In this document: piece after piece, positions 1 to 9,098 of the stretch
Layout: every line of letters starts with the position of its first letter
Numbering within the stretch: the stretch's first letter is position 1
Assembly (NCBI GenBank): GCA_964408735.1
Contig: CAYPAX010000053.1
Coordinates: 1-30,847, forward strand
Length of the DNA stretch: 30,847 nt
Origin: UBA7887 sp964408735
GTDB lineage: Bacteria > Pseudomonadota > Alphaproteobacteria > UBA7887
Direction: 5' to 3'
Notes under the pieces: model-generated
The model's database searches: none
The model's input: the letters and a program-made list of their open reading frames with translations, nothing else
What the model was told of the DNA's origin: nothing
Translations under genes and position numbers: made by a program

Positions 1-73
1 AGAATCAGACACAGCGACACGCGTCCAGAGCAGACTTCGTCAACGGGCTGCTAGCCGTGAAGCGCTCTAGACC

Positions 74-3000
74 CTACCAGGTGTCGATGAAGGCGTGTTT
101 CTTGCCCGTGCGTGTTGGGGTTGGCGGCACCCGGCGCAGGCCGTTGGCGATCCAGCTGCGAGTCTCGGCGGGATCGATGACGTCATCGAGCCCGCCGCCG
201 GCAGCGGCATTGACCGCGCGCGCCGTATCGTAGGCTTCCTCCACCCGGCGCTCGAATTCGAGGCGGCGCTCTTCTTCGTCGTCGATCGCGGCCAGATCCT
301 TGCGATAACCGAGCTTCACCGCGCCTTCGATGTTCATGCCGGCGAATTCCGCCGTCGGCCAGGCCACCATGAAGAAGCCCACCAGCGCGCTCGCCCCGCA
401 CATCGCTTGCACGCCGAGGCCATAGGCCTTGCGTACGACCACGCCGAACAGCGGCGTCGTCAGATTGGCGCCGGTGTTGAACATGCGCGTCGAGTGGCGC
501 ACCAGCGCCGTGCGCTCGGCATCGGGGCCGACCATGATGCCCGGGCAGTCCATCAGGCTGAGCACTGGAATGTCGAAGGCATCGCATAGCTGCAGGAAAC
601 GGGCACCCTTGTCGGCACCGTCGGAATCGATGGCGCCGGCGAGATGATGCGGATTGTTGGCAATGACGCCCATCGGCTTGCCTTCGATGCGGATGAAGGC
701 GGTGATGACGCCGATGCCGAACTTCTCGCGGATCTCCAGCACAGAGCTCTCATCGGCAACAGTGTGGATGATCTCGCGCATGTCGTAGAGGCGCACCCTG
801 TTTTCCGGCACGATCTGGCGCAAGCGGCGTTGATCCGGCGCCTGCCAATCGTCTATCGGGCCCTGGAAATAGGAGAGATAGGTCTTGGCGACCGCCACAG
901 CCTCTTCCTCGTCCTCGACCAGGATATCGACGACGCCGTTCGGCACCTGGAACGACATCGGCCCGACTTCCTCCGGCGTATAGACGCCAACGCCACCGCC
1001 CTCGATCATGGCCGGGCCACCCATGGCGATGGTCGACGCCTTGGTGGCAATGATCACGTCGCAACAGGCAAGCAGCGCCGTATTGCCGGCAAAGCAGCGG
1101 CCGTTATTGATGCCTATCAGAGGCACCAGGCCGCTGAGCTTGGAGAACTGGGTGAAGGTATGGGTGTCGAAGGCGACGGCAGGCCCGTTGTTGTCGTCAC
1201 CGGGGCGCCCCCCGCCGCCTTCAGAGAATAGCACCAGGGGCAGGCGGAAGCGGTTGGCAAGCTCGAACATGCGGTCCTGCTTGTAGTGATTGCGCTTGCC
1301 CTGAGTGCCGGCCAGCACCGTGTAGTCGTAAGCGACCACCGCCACCCGGGCATGCTCGTCGTCAAACAGCTCACCATTGACCATGGCGGTGCCGGCGACG
1401 ACGCCATCGGCCGGTGTGTTCTTGCGCAGGGCTTCCATGTCATGGCGCTGATGCTGCTTGGCAACGATGAGCGGCCAATATTCCTGGAAAGAGTCTTCAT
1501 CGACCAGTTGCGCGATGCTTTCACGCACCATGCGCATGCCGCGCGCCTTGTGCTTGGCGACCGCCTCGGGCCGGTTTTCGTCAAGGGTGGAGGCATGGCG
1601 ATCGATGACGACCTGCAAGTCCGGGCGAATGTGGTCGGGATCGACTTCGGCCACGCCTGCCGCGGCTTCGCCGCCCGCCACCTCCGACGCTTCGATAAAG
1701 ACGATGGGATAGCCTTCGCGCACCACGTCGCCCACGGCCATGGTGACGTCACGCACAACGCCGCTCTGGTTGGCGGCGATGACATGCTCCATCTTCATGG
1801 CCTCGACAACGGCGAGCTGCTGTCCCTCGCGCACGGCATCGCCCGCGGCCACGTCGATGGCAACGATGGTGCCTTGGATCGGAGCGACAAGACCGACAGA
1901 GCCATCGGGGCCAGTTGGCGCGGTGTCGGCAGGCAGCACGGTGGCGGCGGCCTGCGCCTTGACCTCCGCGTCATGGGCGAACAGCGCCAGCGGATCGCTG
2001 CTCGCGATCTTGGCGCCTGCGTGACCGTCCTGGCCGTGTGCCGCCGGCGCGACATAGCGTTGCCGTTGTGCATGGTCAGCCCGCGCCAATGCGGCCATGT
2101 TGTCGTCAACCCAGCGGGTATGCACCCGTGCGGCCATAACATCGTCATGGCCAAGAATGCTTTGCAGGAAGGCGATGTTGACGTCTACGCCGCTGAGCCG
2201 GAACTCGCTCAAGGCACGTCGCGTCTTGGCGAGGGCCGCCTCGATGCCGCCGTTGCTGTGGCATATGACTTTGGCGAGCAGGGAATCGTAGGCCGTGCTG
2301 GTGCGATAGCCGGCATAGCCGAAACCGTCGGTGCGCACGCCGGGTCCGCTGGGCGCGTCGTAGGCAAGCAGGGTGCCGCTGCCGGGGCGCACCGCGCCGT
2401 CGGCGGTCACCGCCTCCATGTTCACACGCGCCTGCACGGCAAAGCCACGCGGGCGTGGCGGCGCATCAAGGCCGAGGTCTGCGAGCGTCGCGCCGTCGGC
2501 GATCTGCAGCTGGGCCTGCACCAGGTCCACCCCGGTCACTTCCTCCGTAACCGTGTGCTCGACTTGGAGGCGCGCATTGGCCTCGATAAAGACGAACGTG
2601 TCTTCGGCGGCATCGACAAGGAACTCGAAGGTGCCGAGATTGCCATAACCGACGCTGTCGGCCAGACGCACGGCAGCGTCGATCAGCCGTGCCCGCAGCT
2701 GTTCGTCGATGTACGGCGCCGGTGCGATCTCGACGATCTTCTGGTAACGCCGCTGCAAGGAACAATCGCGCTCGCCGAGATGGACGATTCCGCCGGCCGT
2801 GTCACCAAGGATCTGCACCTCGATATGGCGGGCATGGGACAGGTATTCCTCGACATAGACGTCTTCACGGCCGAAGGCGGCCTTGGCCTCGGAGCGGCAG
2901 CGCTCATAGGCTGCGGCGATATCGTCAGCGGCCATGACGGCGCGGCTGCCGCGACCACCGCCACCGGCGATCGCCTTGATCATCATCGCGCTGCGGTCGA

Positions 3001-3448
3001 GGGACCCGAAGAAGGCTGCGGCCTCGTCCAGCGTCACCGCGTGATCGATGCCACGCAGCACCGGTACGTCGGCCGCGCCGGCGGCGGCGCGGGCGCGGGC
3101 CTTGTCGCCGAACAGAGCGAGATGCTCTGCCTCCGGGCCAACGAATATCAGCCCGGCCTTGCGGCAGGCCTCGGCGAAATCCGCGCGCTCGGCGAGGAAG
3201 CCGTAGCCCGGATGAACGGCGTCGCAGCCTTGCGCCTTGGCGGCGGCAATGATCGCAGCGGCATCGAGATAAGCCGCAGCACCGCTGCCGGCGAGCTCCA
3301 CCGCCTCGTCCGCCATGCGCGTATGCAGGCTCTCCGCATCATCCAACCCATAGACCGCGACACTGCGCAGCCCGAGATCGGCGGCGGCGCGGGCGATACG
3401 AATGGCGATCTCGCCGCGATTGGCGATCAGCAAGGCAGATATGGGCAT
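74..3448 (-). CDS. Single-chain biotin-dependent acyl-CoA carboxylase (BC-BCCP-CT fusion)
   Basis: This 1124-residue protein carries all three activities of an acyl-CoA carboxylase on one chain. Residues 1 to about 450 are biotin carboxylase, with the ATP-grasp glycine loop GGGGRGSR (162-169), ERDCSLQRR (226-234) and the NARLQVEH motif (291-298). A biotinyl domain follows with EAMKMEH, the biotinylated lysine being K552. Residues from about 610 to the end are a carboxyltransferase domain with crotonase-type oxyanion glycines (GGGGRPGDD, GGPAMIEGGGVGVYTPEE). Most bacterial propionyl- or acetyl-CoA carboxylases split these parts over two or more subunits; this layout and size match the single-chain long-chain acyl-CoA carboxylase (LCC) type. 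The substrate cannot be told from sequence. The ATG at 3448 has a GAGGGA ribosome site 5 nt upstream. It is divergent from the CoA-transferase gene, which suggests a shared acyl-CoA pathway. Confidence 0.93.
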   Translation of the reverse strand: MPISALLIANRGEIAIRIARAAADLGLRSVAVYGLDDAESLHTRMADEAVELAGSGAAAYLDAAAIIAAAKAQGCDAVHPGYGFLAERADFAEACRKAGLIFVGPEAEHLALFGDKARARAAAGAADVPVLRGIDHAVTLDEAAAFFGSLDRSAMMIKAIAGGGGRGSRAVMAADDIAAAYERCRSEAKAAFGREDVYVEEYLSHARHIEVQILGDTAGGIVHLGERDCSLQRRYQKIVEIAPAPYIDEQLRARLIDAAVRLADSVGYGNLGTFEFLVDAAEDTFVFIEANARLQVEHTVTEEVTGVDLVQAQLQIADGATLADLGLDAPPRPRGFAVQARVNMEAVTADGAVRPGSGTLLAYDAPSGPGVRTDGFGYAGYRTSTAYDSLLAKVICHSNGGIEAALAKTRRALSEFRLSGVDVNIAFLQSILGHDDVMAARVHTRWVDDNMAALARADHAQRQRYVAPAAHGQDGHAGAKIASSDPLALFAHDAEVKAQAAATVLPADTAPTGPDGSVGLVAPIQGTIVAIDVAAGDAVREGQQLAVVEAMKMEHVIAANQSGVVRDVTMAVGDVVREGYPIVFIEASEVAGGEAAAGVAEVDPDHIRPDLQVVIDRHASTLDENRPEAVAKHKARGMRMVRESIAQLVDEDSFQEYWPLIVAKQHQRHDMEALRKNTPADGVVAGTAMVNGELFDDEHARVAVVAYDYTVLAGTQGKRNHYKQDRMFELANRFRLPLVLFSEGGGGRPGDDNNGPAVAFDTHTFTQFSKLSGLVPLIGINNGRCFAGNTALLACCDVIIATKASTIAMGGPAMIEGGGVGVYTPEEVGPMSFQVPNGVVDILVEDEEEAVAVAKTYLSYFQGPIDDWQAPDQRRLRQIVPENRVRLYDMREIIHTVADESSVLEIREKFGIGVITAFIRIEGKPMGVIANNPHHLAGAIDSDGADKGARFLQLCDAFDIPVLSLMDCPGIMVGPDAERTALVRHSTRMFNTGANLTTPLFGVVVRKAYGLGVQAMCGASALVGFFMVAWPTAEFAGMNIEGAVKLGYRKDLAAIDDEEERRLEFERRVEEAYDTARAVNAAAGGGLDDVIDPAETRSWIANGLRRVPPTPTRTGKKHAFIDTW

Positions 3449-3488
3449 GGCGGTCCCTCATGTTTGGACAGTTATACCAAGGCTCGGC

Positions 3489-3494
3489 GATAAT
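3489..3494 (+). promoter_or_regulatory. Candidate -10 element giving a leaderless CoA-transferase mRNA
   Basis: GATAAT lies 6 nt before the ATG at 3501, with TTGGAC at 3464-3469 as a possible -35 (19-nt spacer, longer than ideal). Transcription would start at or within a base or two of the ATG, and no ribosome site is visible before this start. The 52-bp space to the divergent carboxylase gene must hold both promoters. This is a pattern match only. Confidence 0.3.
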
Positions 3495-3500
3495 GCCCCC

Positions 3501-5888
3501 ATGCAACGCGGGACCCCAGAGAGGAAGACGGCGCTTGATGGCGTCAGCGTCGTCGAGTTCGGCGACGGCGTTGCAGTCGGCTATTGCGGCGCGCTGCTGG
3601 CTGCCTGCGGCGCCGAGGTCATCAAGATCGAGCCACCTGGTCATGGCGATTCGGTTCGCCATCTGCCGCCTTTCGCCGATGGTGTAGCCACACCGGAAGC
3701 CAGCGGCATGCACGCTTTCCTCAATGCCAACAAGCTGAGTTGCGTGCTTGATATGACTACGCCAGACGGTCCGGAACAGGCGGTACGCCTGGCCGAAACC
3801 GCGGATATCGTGCTGGAAGCCCTCGGGCCCGGCAAGGCAGACGCTCTCGGCCTCGGCGATCCGCACGGGATCCTGGTTTCGCTGAGCTGGTTCGGCAACG
3901 ACGGACAGCGGCGCGACTGGGTCGGCAGCGACTCCGTCGTCCAGGCCCTGGGGGGATTCCTCTACCCAATCGGTCGCAAGGAAGGCCCGCCTGTTATCCC
4001 CGGCGGCTATCAGGCCCAGATAACCGGCGGCCTCACCGCCTTCGTCGCCGCCATGACAGCGCTCCTCGGCGGTGGCGGCGCGCACATAGACCAGTCGATC
4101 CTGGAAGCCCAAACCACCTATACCGAGAACGCCGGAGTGCGGTTGGCTTATGATGGCTCGCCGTCGGCGCGCAAGGGCCTCAACCGTTTCGAGCCCACCT
4201 ATCCGCAGACAATCTATCCCGCAGCCGACGGCTGGATCGGAGTCACCGCCCTGACGCCGCCGCAATGGCGCGCCTGCTGCGAGCTGATCGGCGCCCCCGA
4301 GTTGGCTGACGATCCCCGCTTCGCGACTCCCCTCGAACGCTGCAATCGCGCCGAGGCACTCGATGCGATCCTTATTCCCCTGTTCCGCAAGCGCCCCGCG
4401 CTCGCGTGGTTCCACGAGGGCCAGGCCCGCCGCCTTCCCTTCGCCCTGGTGCCGACCATGGCGGACCTGGCGGACCTCGACCATTTCCAGGCCCGCGAGC
4501 TGCTGGCCTCCTACGAGCACCCGGACATCGGCAGTTTTTCGGCGGCCACCATCCCCTGGAAGCTGGCGGCGACCCCCCTGCGCCGTGGCGGAGTGTCGCC
4601 ACGGCTCGGCGAACACACTGAGATGGTCCTGGACCGAGCGGCCAGCCCCCGCGAGGCCTCACAAAAGACGCCGCCATTGAATGGCATTCGCATCGTCGAT
4701 CTGACCATGGGCTGGTCCGGACCGCTTGCCACGCGCCATCTTGCGGATATGGGCGCCGAGGTCGTCAAGATCGAATCCTGTGGCTATCCCGATTGGTGGC
4801 GCGGCTGGGAACATACGCTGGAAAGCCTGGCGACCCGGGAGCACGAGAAAAGCGCTATCTTCAATCACATGAACCGCAACAAACTCGGCGTCGCCATCGA
4901 TCTGACCCGCAGCGAAGGGCGGGCGCTGGCGCTCAAGCTCGTGGCGCGGGCCGATGCGGTGATCGAAAACCAGGCCACCGGCGTCATGGCCAAGCTCGGC
5001 CTTTCCTACGATGCACTGAAGCAGGTCAACCCGCAGATCGTCATGCTGTCGCTGCCGGCATTCGGCGCCGAAGGCCCGTGGTCGGGCTATCGCGGCTATG
5101 GCTCGACAGTCGAACAAGGCGCCGGCCTGCCCCACTTGACGGGCGAGGCAGACGGCCCGCCGTTGCAAACCCACGTCGCCTATGGCGATGCCTGCGGCGG
5201 GCTCAATGCTGCCGGGGCCCTGCTGGTCGCCCTGTTCTACCGCGCCCGCAGCGGCCAAGGACAACGGTTGGAAATCTCGCAGGTCGAATGCATGCTGCAG
5301 CAAGGGATGCAAGGCACCATCGCGCAAGGGCTGACCGGGGCGCCACCGCCGCGAACCGGCAACCGCCATCCCCTCTTCGTGCCCCATGGCTGCTTCGCCT
5401 GTGCTGCGCCCGACAGCTGGCTCGTCGTTGCCGTAACTGACGAAACGCAATGGGCGCCCCTATGCGAGACTATCGGCCGGCCTGAGCTGGCGCGGCTCAC
5501 ATGGTCCGAGCGACAGGCAGAGCAGGATTCTATCGAGGCCGCCATAGCGGCCTGGACCCGAACCGTGCAGGCCGATGCCGCCATGGAAGCACTTCAGGCC
5601 GCTGGCGTGCCCGCCGGCACAGTGCGGCGGAGCAGCGACCTGTTACACGATCCGGCCTTTGTCGAGCGCGGCTTCTGGCGCGAAATCGAGCGCGATGTGG
5701 TGGGTCCCAAGCCACACCCGCTTACCCCCTGGCGCTACAATGGCAGCCGCGCAGAGCTGCGCTCCCCAGCGCCGTTGCTCGGCGAACATAACCGAACCGT
5801 GTTGTGCGATATGCTTGGCCTGGGCGAGGATGAGCTCGCCGACTTGGCGGCGGCCGCAATCATTGGCGATAAACCGATAGCGCCCTAG
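3501..5888 (+). CDS. Fused tandem class III (CaiB/BaiF) CoA-transferase
   Basis: The protein has 795 residues and consists of two CoA-transferase family III domains in tandem, each normally a separate chain of about 400 residues. The first half begins LDGVSVVEFGDGVAVGYCGALL and the second, from about residue 393, LNGIRIVDLTMGWSGPLATRHL; both keep the GAEV(I/V)KIE element. The catalytic aspartate of the family is visible only in the second half (YGDACGG, D563); the matching stretch of the first half reads GGYQAQITGG and has no Asp. This is what one sees in heteromeric enzymes such as BbsEF, here joined into one chain. The likely reaction is CoA transfer between acyl-CoA and a carboxylate, substrate unknown. 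The ATG at 3501 is chosen because the domain starts directly after it and upstream in-frame ATGs lie inside the divergent carboxylase gene. No Shine-Dalgarno sequence precedes it. Confidence 0.9.
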   Translation: MQRGTPERKTALDGVSVVEFGDGVAVGYCGALLAACGAEVIKIEPPGHGDSVRHLPPFADGVATPEASGMHAFLNANKLSCVLDMTTPDGPEQAVRLAETADIVLEALGPGKADALGLGDPHGILVSLSWFGNDGQRRDWVGSDSVVQALGGFLYPIGRKEGPPVIPGGYQAQITGGLTAFVAAMTALLGGGGAHIDQSILEAQTTYTENAGVRLAYDGSPSARKGLNRFEPTYPQTIYPAADGWIGVTALTPPQWRACCELIGAPELADDPRFATPLERCNRAEALDAILIPLFRKRPALAWFHEGQARRLPFALVPTMADLADLDHFQARELLASYEHPDIGSFSAATIPWKLAATPLRRGGVSPRLGEHTEMVLDRAASPREASQKTPPLNGIRIVDLTMGWSGPLATRHLADMGAEVVKIESCGYPDWWRGWEHTLESLATREHEKSAIFNHMNRNKLGVAIDLTRSEGRALALKLVARADAVIENQATGVMAKLGLSYDALKQVNPQIVMLSLPAFGAEGPWSGYRGYGSTVEQGAGLPHLTGEADGPPLQTHVAYGDACGGLNAAGALLVALFYRARSGQGQRLEISQVECMLQQGMQGTIAQGLTGAPPPRTGNRHPLFVPHGCFACAAPDSWLVVAVTDETQWAPLCETIGRPELARLTWSERQAEQDSIEAAIAAWTRTVQADAAMEALQAAGVPAGTVRRSSDLLHDPAFVERGFWREIERDVVGPKPHPLTPWRYNGSRAELRSPAPLLGEHNRTVLCDMLGLGEDELADLAAAAIIGDKPIAP

Positions 5889-6977
5889 GAAACATCGGAG
5901 GGAAAGGGACGGTTGTGCAGCGGGCGGGGCAGCGCTGACGGATCTGGCAGCCAGCCTGCCTGGCCCATATGATCCCTGTAGAACCTCAGGATTCCGGCCG
6001 TCTCCAGGACAGCATCCAGGCGTTCGTTCCGCAACGAGGCGTATCGCGCGAGCAGCGTGGCGCGGGCATCTTTTAAAAAAGTCCGGCACCGCGATATTCA
6101 CGCTCTGGCAGGATGTGAAGCGGACGACCGCCTGGCCATCTACCGTCGCCTGCGAGACCCAGGGCAGATAGTGCCGGCCGATCTCGGCGAGCAGGGCGAT
6201 GAGCGCGTCCGGGATGTCGTCCACCCGGCACCAGTCGCCGAAGTCCTGATCCTCGGGCTCGAATAGCCGGTGCGTGTGATCGACCAAGCGAGGTGCATCC
6301 GCCTCGAGCCAGCGGCGGCAAAGCGGCTCGCGGTTGAAATGCGCTTCGTTGCCGCCGTAGATGGCAAAATCCGCCAGTGACGGGCGCTCTCCGAACAGGT
6401 AGGAGCGCTCCTGCAACAGCTTGCCGACCGCACGCTGCCAGGGCCGCAGGACGTCGTCGACCCAGCACTGCACGTTCTGCGGCGTAGCACCAAATGGCGG
6501 CGTCGAGCTTTTCAGCCGTGCTTCCGCGTCCGCTCCCGCCTCGTCGCGGCTGACAGCGCGATGAATCGAGGCCTCTCGTCCGATTTCCCACCTGGCATAT
6601 TGTGCGTTTTCCTCGAAGTACCAGCGGGTCGGCGGACCGCAGCGGTAGAGCCACTCGTCGCAAAAATCCTCGATCGCGAAGCAGAGGAAACGCAGCGTTT
6701 CATCCTCGGGCAGCACCGCATGCTGACGATAGCGTTCCTCCAAATGAAGGATGATCGACGTCGTGTCCCAGATGATGTCGCCGTCCGGCGTCTCCACCAC
6801 CGGCATGCCACCCGGCCAATCCGACGCCAGCACGTGATCCGGATAGGCCTTCGTTCTCTGTAACCAGGGCAGCCCTTTGTAGGACATGTACCCGGTGAGC
6901 TTTCTGGTGAAGAATGACAGCGTGTGCCCGTATATCCGATAGGGCCGCGGCATCTTCAGGGGGTTCGGCACTGCCAA
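5885..6977 (-). pseudogene. Glutathione S-transferase-like protein with apparent frameshift near 6071-6080
   Basis: The N-terminal part (YRIYGHTLSFFTRKLTGYM, then GGMPVVETPDGDIIWDTTSIILHLEE) is a thioredoxin-fold GST N-domain with the cis-Pro region MPVV. A helical C-domain follows (ERSYLFGERPSLADFAIYGG). Read without correction the frame continues antisense through the end of the CoA-transferase gene to 5643 and yields a Cys/Arg-rich, unnatural tail. Skipping one base in the T6A4 run at 6071-6080 (minus strand ttttttaaaa) instead gives a plausible acidic and helical tail (DARATLLARYASLRNERLDA, then FYRDHMGQAGWLP) ending at a TAG at 5887-5885, exactly at the convergent neighbour's stop. Corrected length is about 363 residues. 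The start is TTG at 6977, with AGGAG 8 nt upstream; ATG at 6953 is the alternative. It could be a real mutation, a sequencing error in the homopolymer, or +1 slippage. It follows the chemoreceptor on the same strand. Confidence 0.7.
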
Positions 6978-7040
6978 GGCTGCTCTCCTTCCTGAGCTGC
7001 CGCCGTGCCCCCCCGAAGCTCGACCGCTTTGCGCTAAAGC

Positions 7041-9098
7041 CTACGCTGCCTCGACATCGCCGAGGAACTTGCCAACGCGCTCGCGCATAGCACCGGAGGC
7101 GTCCACCACCTCGCGAGCCGACGACAGGACCTGGCCAGCGGCCTCACCCGTGGTTTCGGCGGCCTCGTTCACGCCATGGATATTGCTTGTCACTTCCTGC
7201 GTGCCGCTCGAGGCCTGCTGAATGTTGCGCGCGATCTCCTGGGTCGCCGCCTGCTGTTCCTCGACGGCAGAGGCGATAGTTGCGGCGATCTCGTTCATCT
7301 TGTGGATGGTATCGGAGATATTGCCGATTACCTCAACCGAATCCGCCGTGGCGTTCTGGATGCCGGAGACCTGCGTGCCGATTTCGTCGGTTGCCTTTGC
7401 CGTCTCATTGGCCAGTTTCTTGACTTCGTTGGCAACCACGGCGAATCCCTTGCCGGCATCGCCGGCGCGAGCGGCCTCAATGGTCGCGTTTAGCGCCAGA
7501 AGGTTGGTCTGCTCGGCAATGCTGGTGATCAAGGCGACGACCTCGCCGATTTTCTGTGATGCCTCGGCGAGTCCGCGTATCTCGTCGTTGGCACGATCCG
7601 CAGCCGAAACGGCTTGCGCGGCGATCTCGGTCGAATGGGATACCTGACGGCCGATTTCGGAGACCGATCCGGAAAGCTCCTCGGCTGCCGCAGCGACCGT
7701 CTCGACGTTGGTCGCCGCCTCTTGCGCCGCCGCGGCGACCGCGGTCGACTGGTTACTGGTCTCCTCGGCCACCGCCGACATTTGCTCGGCCGTCTGGGTC
7801 AACTCGCCCGAAGAGCGGCCCAGGCCCTCGAGCAACTCGCCTACGGCGCCATCGAAATCCGTGGTCAGGCGGTCCATGGTTTGACTGCGCTGCTCGCGTA
7901 TTTCCTCCTCCATGCGCTGCGCCTCGGCCATCTTGTCCGCTTCGATCATGTTCTTGCGAAACACCTCGAGCGCCTGCGCCATACCGCCGATCTCATCCTG
8001 GCGATCGGTATCACCCACATCGACTGTCTTGTCGCCCTCGGCGAGTGCAGCCATGGCTCCGGTCATATTGGTTAGGGGCCTGGTAATGCTTCTCACGATC
8101 GCCAGCACCAGAACGGCGGTAACCGCCACCAGCACGATGATCACGATTAGCAGAACGATAAAGCCCATGCGCGCATCCCCGTATATGGCACCAGCTTCCG
8201 AGAGCACGGCAGTGGCGATGCGGTCTTCGACATCCTTGAGCAGTTCAATTTTCGCCGTAATGTTCTGGAACCAGTAAGGCGCTTCGATGCCACCGGTATT
8301 GCCCGTAATCGGGCTCTCGATGGCGATGGTGCGCATGCGGTCGACTTCGTTTACAGCATCGCCAGCCACGGTCGCTGCGAAGAAGTCGACGAGATCGCTG
8401 CCGGCATAATTCCTGAAGACGCTGAGAAAGGTGTCCTGCATGGCAATGAGTTGCAAGAAGCGCCGATAGACGGCGGGCTTGAATTCGCCGGAGCCAAAAC
8501 CTGCCGCGCCCATGGCACGCTCAATACCGGCACGCTCCTTGGCTTGCAGGAAGGCGGTATAGGCGGCAATGGACCGGGTGAGACCGCTGTCATTGCTGAG
8601 CACCGCCATGTCTTCGACCACGCGCAACAATTTGGCAATCGTGCCGGAGTAGTATTTCGCCATTTCGCCGACAGTCATGTTCAAAGCCGAGATTTGCTGG
8701 CGCGTGCCGTCCAACCCGGCCACTGCCGCGTTGGCTGCTGCAATGTTGCCCGCGAAGGTTTCGCCATAGCTATCGACCGCAAAGTCGCTCAACGCCTCCT
8801 CCAACGCCTGCCGGCTGGTGTCGGTTCCACTGCGCTGCTGCGGCAGATCGCTTGCAAAGTTTACGCCGCCACTGCCGATGAAGCCCGCCGACATGCCGCG
8901 TTCCTTTTGCATCTCGTGGGCCAGCGCGCTCACCGTCGGTGCCAGCTCGGCCAAGGCCTGCAACTTCGCCATTTCAGCCGAGACGGCTTGCCTGTCCACG
9001 ACTGACATAATGGCAAAACCCAACATCGCAATCACAGGCACCGTGATCGCGACGGCGATACGGACTCCGATTTTGGCATTCTTCAAGAAACTAAGCAC
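7041..9098 (-). CDS. Methyl-accepting chemotaxis protein with NIT sensor domain
   Basis: This 685-residue inner-membrane chemoreceptor has a short cytoplasmic start, a first membrane helix at about 10-32 (IAVAITVPVIAMLGFAIMSVV), a periplasmic domain of about 280 residues, a second helix at about 312-337 (GFIVLLIVIIVLVAVTAVLVL), HAMP, and a long coiled-coil signalling domain. The periplasmic part contains HEMQKERGMSAGFIGSGG, the hallmark of NIT domains, which are linked to nitrate/nitrite sensing in known family members. The hairpin tip EAARAGDAGKGFAVVANEV is intact, near residue 545. There is no CheR-tethering pentapeptide at the C-terminus. The start is GTG at 9098 with a G-rich ribosome site (GGGGGAT) just upstream. 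No che genes lie nearby, so it is an orphan receptor feeding an array encoded elsewhere. The ligand is inferred from the family only. Confidence 0.93.
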   Translation of the reverse strand: MLSFLKNAKIGVRIAVAITVPVIAMLGFAIMSVVDRQAVSAEMAKLQALAELAPTVSALAHEMQKERGMSAGFIGSGGVNFASDLPQQRSGTDTSRQALEEALSDFAVDSYGETFAGNIAAANAAVAGLDGTRQQISALNMTVGEMAKYYSGTIAKLLRVVEDMAVLSNDSGLTRSIAAYTAFLQAKERAGIERAMGAAGFGSGEFKPAVYRRFLQLIAMQDTFLSVFRNYAGSDLVDFFAATVAGDAVNEVDRMRTIAIESPITGNTGGIEAPYWFQNITAKIELLKDVEDRIATAVLSEAGAIYGDARMGFIVLLIVIIVLVAVTAVLVLAIVRSITRPLTNMTGAMAALAEGDKTVDVGDTDRQDEIGGMAQALEVFRKNMIEADKMAEAQRMEEEIREQRSQTMDRLTTDFDGAVGELLEGLGRSSGELTQTAEQMSAVAEETSNQSTAVAAAAQEAATNVETVAAAAEELSGSVSEIGRQVSHSTEIAAQAVSAADRANDEIRGLAEASQKIGEVVALITSIAEQTNLLALNATIEAARAGDAGKGFAVVANEVKKLANETAKATDEIGTQVSGIQNATADSVEVIGNISDTIHKMNEIAATIASAVEEQQAATQEIARNIQQASSGTQEVTSNIHGVNEAAETTGEAAGQVLSSAREVVDASGAMRERVGKFLGDVEAA

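Noticed and set aside
1286..3493. Long plus-strand open frame (735 codons) opposite the acyl-CoA carboxylase
   Set aside because: It is the antisense of a gene with clear domains, has no recognisable motif and an atypical His/Asp/Gly-rich composition expected from GC-rich antisense frames.
5643..5884. C-terminal extension of the GST-like protein into the CoA-transferase gene
   Set aside because: Antisense to conserved CoA-transferase sequence and unlike any GST tail; a one-base shift at 6071-6080 explains it better.
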